From positions 6,792,017-6,856,016 of the forward strand of contig NC_061074.1 in the NCBI RefSeq assembly GCF_021917145.1: DNA of 64,000 bases, written 5' to 3'. Shown here piece by piece: positions 1 through 41,257 of the stretch. Under the pieces are notes generated by a model. It was not told the DNA's origin and did not search any database. It saw only the letters and a program-made list of their open reading frames with translations. The DNA comes from Hypomesus transpacificus (Eukaryota > Chordata > Actinopteri > Osmeriformes > Osmeridae). A program made the translations under genes and the position numbers. Each line of letters begins with the position of its first letter. Within the stretch, counting starts at the first letter, position 1.

Positions 1-1320
1 CCCTCCCAAGAGCTGTTCTCCAACCCCCACTCCTCGGCCAACGGTGTGCCAGCCTGCAGTGTGCCCCCCGCCCTGCCCCCCCCGCCTGCTCCACTGCAAG
101 GTACCTCACCACACTTCCCTCCACTTTCACTCAAATTCACTGTGTTTTCCGTCCTTCTCTTGTGACTCACTTCCTGTTCCTCTCCCTCCCAGCTACTTCT
201 TCCTGGGTGCAGGCGGAGCCTCCGATCCAGTCCCCGCCCCCCATGACCGTACACGGGGGCGGACACAGGAGGACACCGTCCGAGGCCGAGCGCTGGCTGG
301 AGGAGGTCGCAAAGGCTGTCAGGGCCCAGCAGCCAACCCCGCCCCCAACCCTGGCCCCGCCCCCCTCCCAGCCTGCCCCGCCCATTCCCATCATTCCTGG
401 CCCTCCAGGATCGGCTATGTTAGTTCCTCCTATCTCACTTCCTCCTATGTCACTTCCCTCCATGTCAGCATCTCCTATGTCACTTCCTCCCATGTCACTT
501 TCTTCAATGTCAAGCGCCCCTATGTCAGGTGCCCCTATGGCTGTGTCCCTTATGTCTTGTGCCAGCATGTCTAATCCACCCATGCCAGTCCCCATGTCCC
601 TTCCTTCCATGCCAGGGGCACCAATGTCTGGCCCTCCCATGTCCCTGCCCTCCATGACAGTCCCCTCCATGTCTGGGCCCACAATGACCGGTGTGCCCCT
701 CCTCGGTGCCCCCCTGCCAAGCTCCATGCCTCTCTTCCCCCTGGCGTATGATGCCACCCCCGGCTCCAGGGAGTCTCTACGGTCAGCCGCCACTCCAGCC
801 TGCATTCGTGCAGAGCTACATCCCCGGGCTGGCCAGCAGCATGACCTACCCCAACAGCAGTGTCCCCGTGGTGGGCATCACACCCTCCCAGATGGTCGCC
901 AACGTCTTCTCGGTGGGTGGGGCCTCCATGTGCGTGACCGGAGGCAAAACGGGCGTACTCGGCAGTGTCGGGCATCACCATGGCTACCCTAGCTCCGCCC
1001 CTCATACGAGCGGGTTTCCCACACCGCCTTTCGGAGCCCCGCCCACCATGAACGGGCTGGCTCCCAGCCTCCCTGTGTCCTCCGCATCCAGCGGCGTTAT
1101 GGTCATGCAGAACGGCAGCGTTTCAAGCAACGGCGGCTGCAGTACTAGTGGTTGGCCACAGGAGGCGCTGCAGCCCACCCCGGCTACAGGGGAAGCAGAC
1201 CGGTTTGAGGCTAAGTGGGCTGCCCTGGAGACCAAGACGCCGCCACCGTCACAGCAGCCAAAGGCGGCACCCAACCCGTTCTCGAACGACCTGCAGAAGA
1301 CCTTTGAGATTGAGCTTTAA
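1..1320 (+). CDS. numbl: Numb-like endocytic adaptor, C-terminal part (5' partial)
   Basis: Numb-family proteins are cytoplasmic adaptors that link cargo such as Notch to clathrin endocytosis. Exons seen: 1-100 (enters from the left edge) and 193-1320, separated by a 92 bp GT-AG intron. The family signature RTPSEAERWLEEVAKAV follows the splice, VVGITPSQMVANVF lies near 870-910, and the protein ends NPFSNDLQKTFEIEL, with the EH-domain-binding NPF motif. The N-terminal PTB domain lies outside the window. Between about 416 and 720 there is a long Met/Ser/Pro repeat. The reading frame needs one base removed at about 735-760 to join the two conserved halves. The usual DPF motif before WAAL reads DRF. 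I prefer numbl to numb because dpf1, not dpf3, lies nearby; the C-terminus alone does not separate them. Confidence 0.88.
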
Positions 1321-3190
1321 CCAGGCGAGCCGAAGCCTTGGCCTGGTGATTACTGCTGCTGTCAGACTCTCCTCAGGCCAGACCTGACTGGACCTCCTCC
1401 CCTCTTTTTTCTCCCCTCCCTTCGCCTCATCCTTCCAACCATCGCTGGACTCTTCTCTTCTTCCTCAATTCTCCTTTCTTGTCATCCCCCTCTCAATCCA
1501 TTCCCCTGACCCTGTGCTTAGCTTCAGATAGCTTCTCCTGTTTGGCTGTCATCAGGCTCAGGTCTAAAGAAGAGGAGGAAGAGGAGCCGGAGAACACAAA
1601 AACATCCAAGTGAGAATAAGCCAATAAGCAGAGAGAGACCTGACTAACTGGCCAATGATAGGGTTCAAATTAAAGACCTCTCACCCAAAAGGATGATGAC
1701 CAATAAGAAGATTTATTTGAATGATGGACAAAACAGTTTATTTATTTGTTTGTAATATTTGATTTTAACAAGTTTAAATTATATTTTGAAAGAGGTTATT
1801 TTAAAACAGTGTTTGTTTTCCCTGTATTTATTTTTGTTGAACTGGATCAAGGAAGGGAAACAAATGCTGGGATTGGACAATGAGGTGAAGTGGAGAGGGG
1901 GGTATTGTGGGAATATGAGTCACTAAATGAATGACTGTCTAATTGCAGCCATAATGTCGTGACCGCTAATTCAATCCAGAGCAGTGTATGATGTGTGTGG
2001 GAGAGAGTGTAAATAGCATGCCTTCACCCTCAATTTATTACCCCTCATGTCAATCTGCCCCTGGAAGTATTTGTCCCCAGGCTGCAGATGACCCTGCTCT
2101 GGGACCTTGCAGGGCTGAAACACAGGGCTCTATCAGGGGTTGCTCTCTGGAAATATGGATCTCAAGACTTCCGCAACACTGCAAAACTCTGGAACTCTCT
2201 GGAACCGACTGAAACACTCTGGAACACTACGGAACACTCCAGAACACTTGTTACCACAGGGATCACTCCAGAACACTGTGTAACTGTGTGGCACTATGGT
2301 GCACTACATTCCAGCATTGATAAATCAATATAACTGGAGTCAGATACAGGGTGGTCACCTGGCCAAGGGGGGTCAGCAGGACTGGGGGCTGGGCCCCGCT
2401 CCAGCAGGCTGAGGATGGGCAGGGTGGTGTATGCTGTCATGGAGCAGACAAGGGACAAAGCACAGACCTAGAGGGAGAGTGAATGCATGACATATGGGAG
2501 AAAAAGAAAACTGAATGTGAGTAAGGGATGCGGAGATGGCATACTTTTAAAGAATTGAGTTTGTGGAAGTTAGAATCATGGAGAATCATGGGATTGGAAG
2601 GAGAGAGAGGAGGAGGAGTGTGTGGTTAGGTCCAGGTGAGAACAGGGTTGACTCACATCAACAACAGAATGAACAGAATGAAGGGAGGATGAGTAGATGG
2701 AAGAAAGACTTTTAAATTCATAATCTTCCTGGTTCTCTAGTAATTAACTTGTCATGACCTAATCAGCCAATCAGATCTTTTCCTGTGACACAATATTTAT
2801 TTTTGATTGGCCCAAAGAAAGCCCCACTCTGTGGGGCCCATGTATTTGTTTTGGACCAATCAGTTGTCCTCTTAAAGAGAAATCCCTCCCTCTCCCTTCT
2901 CTCTATAGGAGGAAGACGTAGTCACTCATGAAATGGATGTTTTTATTTCTCTAATCCCACAAAGGATCCCACTTTTGCACGCTCCTCAAAATTAAAACAT
3001 GTAGATCGATTATGTTGAAAATAAGCAAACTAAGGTACCTCATAAACGTTGATTGTAAACCATAGCTTAGTCGTTAACGAACCAGTGGAGTTTATTTTTA
3101 ATCTTTATTTACAGAATTTTGTATTTAAACCTACATATTTGTATTGTAATTACATTGTACAAAGATAAATAAATACAGTAATATAATATT
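1321..3190 (+). other. Probable numbl 3' UTR and flank
   Basis: Non-coding sequence after the numbl stop. It is AT-rich with TATTTATTTGTTTG-like AU-rich stretches near 1738-1830. The best polyadenylation signal on the plus strand is AATAAA at 3168-3173. From about 2150 to 2280 there are short degenerate CTGGAACACT repeats. The true transcript end cannot be fixed from sequence. A candidate minus-strand exon overlaps at 2359-2467. Confidence 0.45.
2050..2467 (-). CDS. Candidate exon(s) of an unrecognised minus-strand gene
   Basis: I do not recognise this. On the minus strand 2467-2359 is open in only one frame. It is preceded by a pyrimidine tract ending CCCTCTAG and followed by the donor CAG|gtgacc. 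The translation is hydrophobic, starting VCALSLVCSMTAYTTLPILS, with GC-rich third positions inside AT-rich surroundings. If spliced to 2114-2050 (acceptor tttcag), the frame closes at a TGA at 2052-2050, and AATAAA follows at 2040-2035. No partner exons were convincingly found upstream. It could be a chance open stretch or the end of a gene convergent with numbl. Confidence 0.25.
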
Positions 3191-3649
3191 AAAACTCCAC
3201 CTCTGCCTCCATGTTTTTCTGCTCTGTCTAATAAGTGCTTGGTTCAGTCATAATCTCCCTGGAGATCAGGACCAGCGTGTCAGATGCTGCGGGCTTCTGG
3301 AGTTCCAGGATCTAAACATGAACTGCAGCTTATTTCAGTCCACAGGGTGAAATATCTTTCCTCCATATCAATGTGCTCCTTTCCATCAGTACCTTGACAC
3401 CCTCACATGCTGTCTCTAGCATGGGTGTGTTATGGTGGGGTTCTACTTAGAATTAGCATCATCTGGTATCGTTTTAAGACTGAGCAGCTTTCTATTCCTC
3501 GGGAGTGACTGCTGTCTCGCCTTTGGATCCTGTTCACCAAACCTGATTGTCTCAGAAAACATGAAAGAATTCTCCCCTCAATGAACCCAATGACCCCTGG
3601 CGTCAAACACACACACACGCACACACAGACTGTTTCTCTATTCCTACCC

Positions 3650-3704
<55 letters not shown>
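3650..3704. repeat. Poly-C followed by (CT)n microsatellite
   Basis: About a dozen C residues run directly into about 20 CT dinucleotides. Confidence 0.95.
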
Positions 3705-3706
<2 letters not shown>

Positions 3707-4709
3707 GGAGCAGCTTTGCTGCTCAGAAAGGGGCAGGGGCAGGGGGGTGGTGGGGGCTAAGCTCAGGTCACTAATGTGAGCAGACAAGGCCTCTCTTAAA
3801 CTCTGGGCCGTGAGAAAGAGGCCTACCACACTGAGCTTGACTCCTGCTAGCAGTAACTCTGCCGCCATTGTCCTGCTGCTGTTTGAGTCAGGGAATGGAG
3901 GAGGGGATGGGAGGGAGGGGAAGGGAGGAGGGAAGAGAGAAGAAACAAGGATGTTAGAGGAGAGGGGATGAGGGTGGTAAGAGTGAGCCCCACAGCACTT
4001 GAGTCATGTTGGTAGTAACTCTGCTGCTATTATCCTGGCCCTGTTAGTCAGGGAGGAGAGGAGAAAGGAAGACTGGAGAGGAGAGAAGAGCGGGTGGAGG
4101 AAAGGAGAGCGAGAGACAGACCAGGTTTATGGTCAGGGTCATTTAGAGAGGCCATTGAGATTGACAGTAAGATAAAGAGAGAGGGGCAAGGAGAGAACAA
4201 GGACACAAACAACCATATACTGTGCCCTAAACTGTAATATGATACAGTTACCATGGACACACCAATGACAGGAGTAATTTATAAACATGTCCAAAAGTGC
4301 TGGAGTAAACAGAACAGACTCCATACATAAAGATGAAACTGGAGCTGTAAAACACAACACCTGCCCAGTATAGTGACAGTATACAAGTGAACTCCTGCTA
4401 TTGTCAGTCAACAGGTGTAACTAGTTTCTCACCTGAGAAGCTGCAAGAAGACAGGCAGGATATAATGCCTGGCAGGATATAATGCCTGTATGATTGAGAA
4501 TCTCAAAAAAAGAAGTAATAAGTCTTCAGTGTGTATTATTTTCTTTACCTTGAAGGTTTTCCTGACTGAGATAATCTCTGGAAAGTGATTAATCTCACAG
4601 ATGCTCAGATTAGCACCCATGGGGAATGTTTACTGTACATGGTTTAACTGTTAACTATCGGACACGCTACAGTGAGCTTCCTGATGGATGTCTAGCTGCA
4701 CTGCTGAGG

Positions 4710-4710
<1 letters not shown>

Positions 4711-4772
<62 letters not shown>
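4711..4772. repeat. (TG)n microsatellite
   Basis: About 30 perfect TG units. Confidence 0.97.
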
Positions 4773-4774
<2 letters not shown>

Positions 4775-5450
4775 ATGGCTTCTGCGTAGGCTGTAGGATG
4801 AGTAGATAATGACACACTCTCACCCACTCAATACGCCTCCTCTTTTCACTGCTATTATCCTCAGATCAGCAGTAGGGCTCTACCGCTGCCGTACTCTGTC
4901 GGGACAGTGAACGTCGTCCTTATAGGACCACAAACCAACTGGTTCTTCTCATAGAACCACAAACCAAGGGCTTCTTTCGTTGTTTCTGGGTAAATCCCTC
5001 TGGAGAACTTCTCAGAATGATGCATATTTGGTTATTGATAGAACCATTCATTCAACACCGGGCTCTGGCAGGATTCATCCACCAGCCACGGAAAACAGCC
5101 CTTAATTGGATGTTCAGAAGAACCCTCTCCAGTACCTTTCTCTAAGAACGTCTGACCTGTTCCCATTAACATGGTCCCATTCACAGCTCTTTCCACTCCA
5201 GGTTTAGCAGCAGGAAACAATAACAGGATCTGGCTAAGAACAATGAATTCTAGACTAGGCTAATCACCAAGGATGCTTGGCTAAGTGCTCACCTTGCACC
5301 AGACCTCAAGTACTTTAGGTAAAAGGGAGTAATTACACTGATAAATTACATGTGGTGGATATTGATTAGTGCAGCAGTTAGCTTATTGTTCCACCCCTTT
5401 AGAGAGCTGGAAATGATGCTAGCACACCATGAGGAGAAGCTGGCCAGAGA

Positions 5451-5505
5451 CAGGGACTGGACTGGGACTAGGACTGGGACTGGGACTGGGACTGGGAATG
5501 GGATT
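5451..5505. repeat. GGGACT hexamer tandem repeat
   Basis: About eight units of GGGACT with single-base variants. Confidence 0.9.
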
Positions 5506-5712
5506 TGTATCATGTAGGTCATGGTTGTAGTTGAATGTTCTGTATGAAACACACAGCAGTGGGCAGAGGCAGCCTCAGGGCTGCAACAACCTCAAATGTC
5601 AAGGCACTAACACGGACACACCACACACACAAGTGAGTACACACACATTCCACATACAAACACACACCTATTTGCTCTTTCATTTTCTTTCCCGTCCACC
5701 ATGTCTTTCGCC

Positions 5713-6120
5713 ACTATCACCCTGTCCTACGCCCCAGCCGGTCGTCAGCAGACCCCACTATCACCCTGTCCTACGCCCCAGCCGGTCGTCAGCAGACCCC
5801 ACTATCACCCTGTCCTACGCCCTAGCCGGTCGTCAGCAGACCCCACTATCACCCTGTCCTACGCCCTAGCCGGTCGTCAGCAGACCCCACTATCACCCTG
5901 TTCTACGCCCTAGCCGGTCGTCAGCAGACCCCACTGTAACCCTGTCCTACGCCCTAGCCGGTCGTCAGCAGACCCCACTGTAACCCTGTCCTACGCCCTA
6001 GCCGGTCGTCAGCAGACCCCACTGTAACCCTGTCCTACGCCCTAGCCGGTCGTCAGCAGACCCCACTGTAACCCTGTCCTACTCCCTAGCCGGTCGTCAG
6101 CAGACCCCACTGTAACCCTG
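5713..6120. repeat. 44-bp minisatellite, about 9 copies
   Basis: Direct tandem repeat with a 44 bp period and cores CTGTCCTACGCCC and CCGGTCGTCAGCAGACCCCA. Early units read ACTATCACC and later units ACTGTAACC, so two sub-families sit side by side. The period is not a multiple of three, so the apparent open frame through it is not a protein-repeat signal. Confidence 0.95.
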
Positions 6121-6465
6121 CAAGCACCTTCCAGTCCATCACTACCAGCTTCTTCCAGCTCCTACCAGTCCATCACTGCCAGCTTCTTCCAGTTCCTACC
6201 AGTCCATCACTGCCAGCTTCTTCCAGCTCCTTCCAGTCCATCACTACCAGCTTCTTCCAGCTCCTACCAGTCCATCACTACCAGCTTCTTCCAGCTCCTT
6301 CCAGTCCATCACTGCCAGCTTCTTCCAGCTCCTTCCAGTCCATCACTACCAGCTTCTTCCAGCTCCTACCAGTCCATCACTACCAGCTTCTTCCAGCTCC
6401 TACCAGTCCATCACTACCAGCTTCTTCCAGCTCCTACCAGTCCATCACTGCCAGCTCCGACCAGT
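6121..6465. repeat. 34-bp minisatellite, about 10 copies
   Basis: Starts where the 44 bp array stops. Core words are CCAGTCCATCACT, CCAGCTTCTTCCAG and CTCCTACCAG or CTCCTTCCAG. The last unit degrades at about 6450-6465. Confidence 0.95.
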
Positions 6466-8207
6466 CCTGTCAACAGTTGACATGAATCACTGCTGGAGAA
6501 GATCAGAGAGGGCACACTCACATGTGGGCATGGACACACACCCATACAGTACATGCATGTACACGCTAAGCCTACTTGAGCTTGCTGTTCTCATCATTCA
6601 GACCATTAGTTTCAACATGCAGTGCGTAGGTATTACAATTTCTATTTCCTTCATTGCAGTGAGATATATCTTTGCACTCCGGTTACATCATCAAAACAAA
6701 AGAGTAGGAATGGGATGGCGGTGATGATGCAATAGATATCAAGTAACCACGGTGACTGTTTAATCTAACCCTGCCCACTGATGGTACATGGGACTCTACT
6801 CAGCCGGCACGCAGAGACTACAGTAAGATAAAACACACACACACGTACATGCACACACATCCACATACAGTCTATGCTATAAGAAGTAGTACAAGTAAGA
6901 GTCTGTGTTAGTATTATTGTTAGATTCTTTATAGACTAGTCTGATTATAACCCATGTATAAAATAAGAATGCATTACTTAGAACTGGCCTTGTAAACATT
7001 AGTCTGAACACAGCTCTGAACGTAGCTCTTATTTTCTATTATAAGACTTTATTATAGACTGATCTGAGTTAAGCCATTGCATACACCAATAGTACATTAT
7101 TAAGAATCAGTCTGAGTACAGCTGTTACAGACCAATGCATGCCTACATGCCTGCCTGCACACACAAACGTAAAGCAGCAACTTGTAAACTCATCAGTGGC
7201 CACATGGCATTTCCCCATCACCCCAGGTCTGTTCAGTTGACCCCCACCTCTGTCCTGTGTCTTCAGGGCTATCGTGTCCTGAGACAGAAACTGCAACTCT
7301 GCCAGTCTGAGGGAAGATCCGTTTCACTCCAGCTGGGATCAACCCTCACTAATCTAAAATCAGTTCTAAACTCTTCAAAACCACAAGGACTGACCCTGAA
7401 CAAGTGAACTGGCTGAACCCAGATCAGTATATAAGATCATTTTCACCCACTGACTCCCTATGTTAGCCTTCCCTGAGTGTTTGGACGCTGGCATGGAATT
7501 TCTGTTAGTGTGGCGCCCTCTGGTGGGTGGACAGACACTCACACCCCACACCCATTACACAACTGTCCCCATATGAATTAGTCACGCTCCAGGGGGACAC
7601 TGACATAAAAATGGGTCCCATGTCCTTCTCTGAGGCAGCACACACTGTTGTTGTGACACCACGGTGTTGTTCCTGTTGGTCACATATTCACAGAAGGGTT
7701 TGACCTGCTATAGCAGGGATGCATGTGAACAGGTATGGTTGTTATAGGGGGTTATAGCTACATCTGTTAAATCCTTCATCTTACACAAAACATTATATCA
7801 TATTTAGGACTCTTAGCACAGCCTGAGCCATGTGATTGACTGCTGCCATGGCAACAATGTGCTCTACAGACATACACTCCTCCCTGTAAGATATGTGTTC
7901 CATAGTGGAGGCCAGTCAGCCATCATAAAACTTATCAATTTAGGGCAACGTAATTGGACAAAATATAGGAAATGGCTGCTGTTATGTCATCGTCTGAGTC
8001 TGATTGGTCTGTTTATGTCTGAGGGACCTGCACAGTACAAAGTCACCTCCACATGACCTCAAAGAAATTGAAAGTGAGCGAGAGAGGAAAAGAGTGAGAT
8101 GGAGAGAGAAGCAGAGATGGTTAAACAGTGTCCCCTGAAGCAGAACACGTTACATTTAAACTGAATTAATGTCACATTCTCTCAACCACACACACCTTTA
8201 ATTCAAC

Positions 8208-8213
8208 TTTATT
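8208..8213 (-). terminator. Polyadenylation signal for the zfyve1-like gene
   Basis: AATAAA on the minus strand (TTTATT on plus), about 825 bp past the stop codon at 9038. It is the nearest canonical signal I saw, which makes 8208-9037 the probable 3' UTR. Confidence 0.5.
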
Positions 8214-9037
8214 TAGACAAGCCTGATATACCAAAAATCCAAATAAGATTTTCAGAAACCACAAAGTAATGTATACACTTTTAAAACGTTGAATTTGTTG
8301 TTTTACTACACAGAAGGCTAGTGTTGTTTAGCTCCAGTCCACAACATGGAATAAAACCAACAGGAGAATATCCCTTTAGGCTTGAAAAGAAACAACTATA
8401 ATTTCACATCAATAAGAGATATTATTACCTTAAGGCATATCATTTGTGCTTTACATAGCAAGCAATTCAAAGTGAGCTTTCCTCACCCATCTCTGTAGCA
8501 GGGGGTCATTCTTGCAATCAACTTTTTTTTTAATGACGTATTACAACATAACATGTGTTTTCATCATTATTAATGATAAGGATGACATGTGCATTTATAA
8601 ACATAGAGGAGTGGGTCTGGAGAGAGGCTCTCCTGTTCACATACAGCAGCTTAAAACACCACTACAACCTATTTACTGGAATGTCTTAATACAGGATGTG
8701 ACATAGCACATCTACCACTCCCTCTTCCTGTCCCATCCTGGAGCTCTGTTCTAAAACAGCCTCAGGAAGCCATGATGTCACATCCTATCAGGATATGATG
8801 TCATTACAATCTCTACAAAGATCTAGAGATGAATATACTGCTATCATTTAGCATGTCTCTCTGGCCTCCCCACCAGGTGAGTGGTACTGACAGATGGTGT
8901 TCACTGTCTCTCAGTGCAGATCACACAGTGGAGCAGTAAAGAGAGAGGGGGGGGGTCCTATCCCTCTGGAGGTGTGTGACTGGGTTTCTGGTAGTGGTGG
9001 AGGGGGGGGTTACAAGGACAGTTCCTCCCCCGCTCCC

Positions 9038-14234
<5,197 letters not shown>

Positions 14235-16480
14235 TATTGTTTTAGAACCATCTCTTGCTAGCCAGCCTGCCGTAGAAACTTCACCCCACAATCTGTCACA
14301 ACAACCACCAACGTGCGCCTGAGTGGGAGGAGCTTGAGTACGCAAAACAACGTGGAGACGTAGGCGGTGCGTGAGTTTCCTCGTCAAAATGATTGGACAA
14401 TAGTACCACCTTGTGGTCATTGTGGAAATTTATCGAATGGAATGATCATTGAATTCATGCAGAAGTTGGAAAGTACATCACTGAATGACTTGACCACTGT
14501 TGAGTGTTGCTTTCTGTTTTGCTAGTGCACTGTTTTTGGTGAACGCTTTAGTGAAAACCCAACATGAAAAATTCAATTTCTTATGTATATTTCCACGTAG
14601 CCTACGGTGATATTATTGTATAAACTGCAAATAAATTCCCTCCAAGCCTATACTCCATTGCATAGGCCATATCTACTTATCCGAGTGTTATTTGTATTGC
14701 TACCTCCTAAAGCTGACTGCTAATGTTCATTAAATATTTGTTAGCAGAGAGATCTATAAATATCACATGTCACACAGAGGTTTCGCAGTGGCGCCACGCC
14801 TCTGAACTGACGTGGCGGGAGAAATTCCATCACTGCTGTATCGTTACAACCGTTCCTTCTACTCTCCCGGCTGAGCACAGGAATAGGCCAATGTCTGAGA
14901 TAATCAATGATCCCATTTTCACCGCCTTCCCCACCCCACCCCCTAACCCCAATTTATAAATGATTAATCCTCTTGAGCGCAGAATCTCTAGTTTATATCA
15001 GATTATCTCAAGGACTTTCTGTCAACATAGTCCTCTTTTCAGACGATTACCCAATTTTCTAAGTTCAGCTCGTAGAGCCGCAGGGTTAGGGTGGTTATAG
15101 GGTTTAGATTAATGCGAAGCGCCTTACTTAAAATCACTTAAAATATGGGAGCACTTCACTGAATTCCATAAGGACAATCTTGACTTTGGAACGATCGATA
15201 TTTTCAGTAATTAAGTCAGACTTGATTGGTCTATTCTGTTCCACACCCATTTAAACATTAACACTGCACAATAAATGACTTAATCAATTTAAATAAGAAA
15301 AAAGTCACCCAATTCTTGTCTGAATTTCAACTCTTTACGCTATCTCCAGTTTGATTGACTGTGGTTTCGCAAAATAAGCCAAGAAGGAAAGTCCAAGGAG
15401 GATTGCTGGAACCTAATTGGTTGAAAAGTAGTCAGCCACTACCACATTTTTTGTTTTACCTCAGCCCTAACCCATAAAACTGGCACTAAACTGCGTGGCT
15501 GAACAACTCTCAGAGGGCCTCCTTAGTCTACACAAGATGTTGAAAGGACAAAACGTTTCCTATTTTACCACCATTTTTGGAATCTTACCACCTTACCTGC
15601 CTTGCACTGTTGTCACACAGCAAGAAGGTTCTGGGTTCGATTCCCGCTTGGGGAACTTTTAGGTTCTCAAGTGGGATATCTCGTTGGAATATCTGTCTGA
15701 AGTTTGCATGTTCTCCCTGTGGCCACAATATTTTTCCTACAACAACCCCAATAAAAACATGTAGACCAAATCATTCTCCTGCCTATGTCCCTGTCATGAG
15801 GTGACTGTCACCCTGATGTGGCTGATCACTGCTCCTGGCTGGCCTCCGAGGATGGGCAACAGGATGGGAAAGTGCAGAGAACTACTTCTATGGTGGACAC
15901 TCCCTCATGATGTGAGTGTTGTTGCTCCCTGCATCAGTGTCATGTTATTAGACAAATACATGTTTCTTCTTCAATATTAGCAAGCCTTGGATCTGCAGGC
16001 ACTGCATGTGAGACTGAAAATGTAAATAGGGGAAGAGCAATATATATATGTATATTTTTGTGTTTGTGCAGTGCATGTGTGTCTGTGTGAGATGTTTGGT
16101 GTGTGTTTTTGTGTGTGAATAGTTTGGGGTGGGGGTTGCAGGTGTGTGTATCGTATAAGGATCACCTGAGCTAAACAATACTAAGCCGATACTGTACTTA
16201 GCCGTACTCCATCCAATATGTCTGTAGTGTACTGTCAAGTACTCATTCCTAGGCATGAGCATAGATAAGAGCAGTCCTGTCCAGCCTACAATCTGCCTAT
16301 GTTTCTGCACACGCCTCGCCCACTTCACATTTTCATGGGCTGAGAAACAATGCTTTAGAAAGAGGGGCATCAAGAGAGTGACAGCCCAGAAACCCAACCT
16401 TGACATTACTGTGGACATTTTGGCTTTACCCATACAAGTCCGAGGCGGGACTGTTATACATTTAGATCGCGCTATACACT
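14235..16480. other. Head-to-head interval between zfyve1-like and dpf1
   Basis: Holds the presumed promoters and 5' ends of both divergent genes. One SINE-like fragment (15585-15735) is listed separately. Otherwise it is AT-rich unique-looking sequence without recognised exons. No TATA box or CpG-dense core could be assigned with confidence. Confidence 0.5.
15585..15735 (+). mobile_element. tRNA-derived SINE fragment
   Basis: Contains the B-box-like GGTTCGATTCCC preceded by CACAGCAAGAAGGTTCTG and followed by GTTTGCATGTTCTCCCTGT. This combination is typical of a widespread teleost tRNA-derived repeat. The 5' A-box end is degraded. Confidence 0.65.
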
Positions 16481-16687
16481 GGTAGTTGTAGTACAGTCAG
16501 ACTGGGCATGTTGAAAATCGACATGGGCAAAAACTACATTTCCCCAAACCTGTCAGAGACGGTTGCAGCTCCTATTGGTTGGCTGCTTCAGCCGCAGCCC
16601 CAGAGAATGAATGGAATTGAAATTGCTGGTATATTACATGTACAATACCGGGAGCTGCAGTGTTACATTGTATCATACTATATCAAA
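16481..16687 (+). promoter_or_regulatory. dpf1 leader/proximal promoter with copy B of the shared 57-bp sequence
   Basis: Immediately upstream of the dpf1 start codon. 16481-16542 matches 13424-13480 in zfyve1-like intron 1. A nearby stretch AACTACATTTCCCC resembles half of the ZNF143/Staf-type motif, but this is only a resemblance. Transcription start not determined. Confidence 0.4.

Positions 16688-41257
<24,570 letters not shown>

Larger units (their letters stand above)
2471..8207. other. Intergenic region, repeat-rich, no convincing gene
   Basis: Contains microsatellites (3650-3704, 4711-4772), a GGGACT-type tract (5451-5505) and two adjoining minisatellites (5713-6462), all listed separately. 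The remainder is AT-rich unique-looking sequence in which I see no exon with good splice sites and coding bias. Confidence 0.5.

Noticed and set aside
44-574. Second open frame overlapping the numbl exon with YVTSSHV repeats
   Set aside because: Alternate-frame reading of the 15 bp numbl repeat; the conserved Numb motifs are in the other frame.
746-786. 41 bp GT-AG mini-intron that would reconcile the numbl frame
   Set aside because: Too short for the vertebrate spliceosome, and it would remove residues that look conserved (PPPAPGSLYG).
3644-3868. Minus-strand frame MAAELLLAGVKLSVVGLFLTA
   Set aside because: Hydrophobic start looks attractive, but it runs into a (GA)n translation with no splice donor in a useful place and no homologue I recognise.
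5713-6465. CRISPR-like array
   Set aside because: Repeats are directly tandem with no unique spacers, and the host is a vertebrate.
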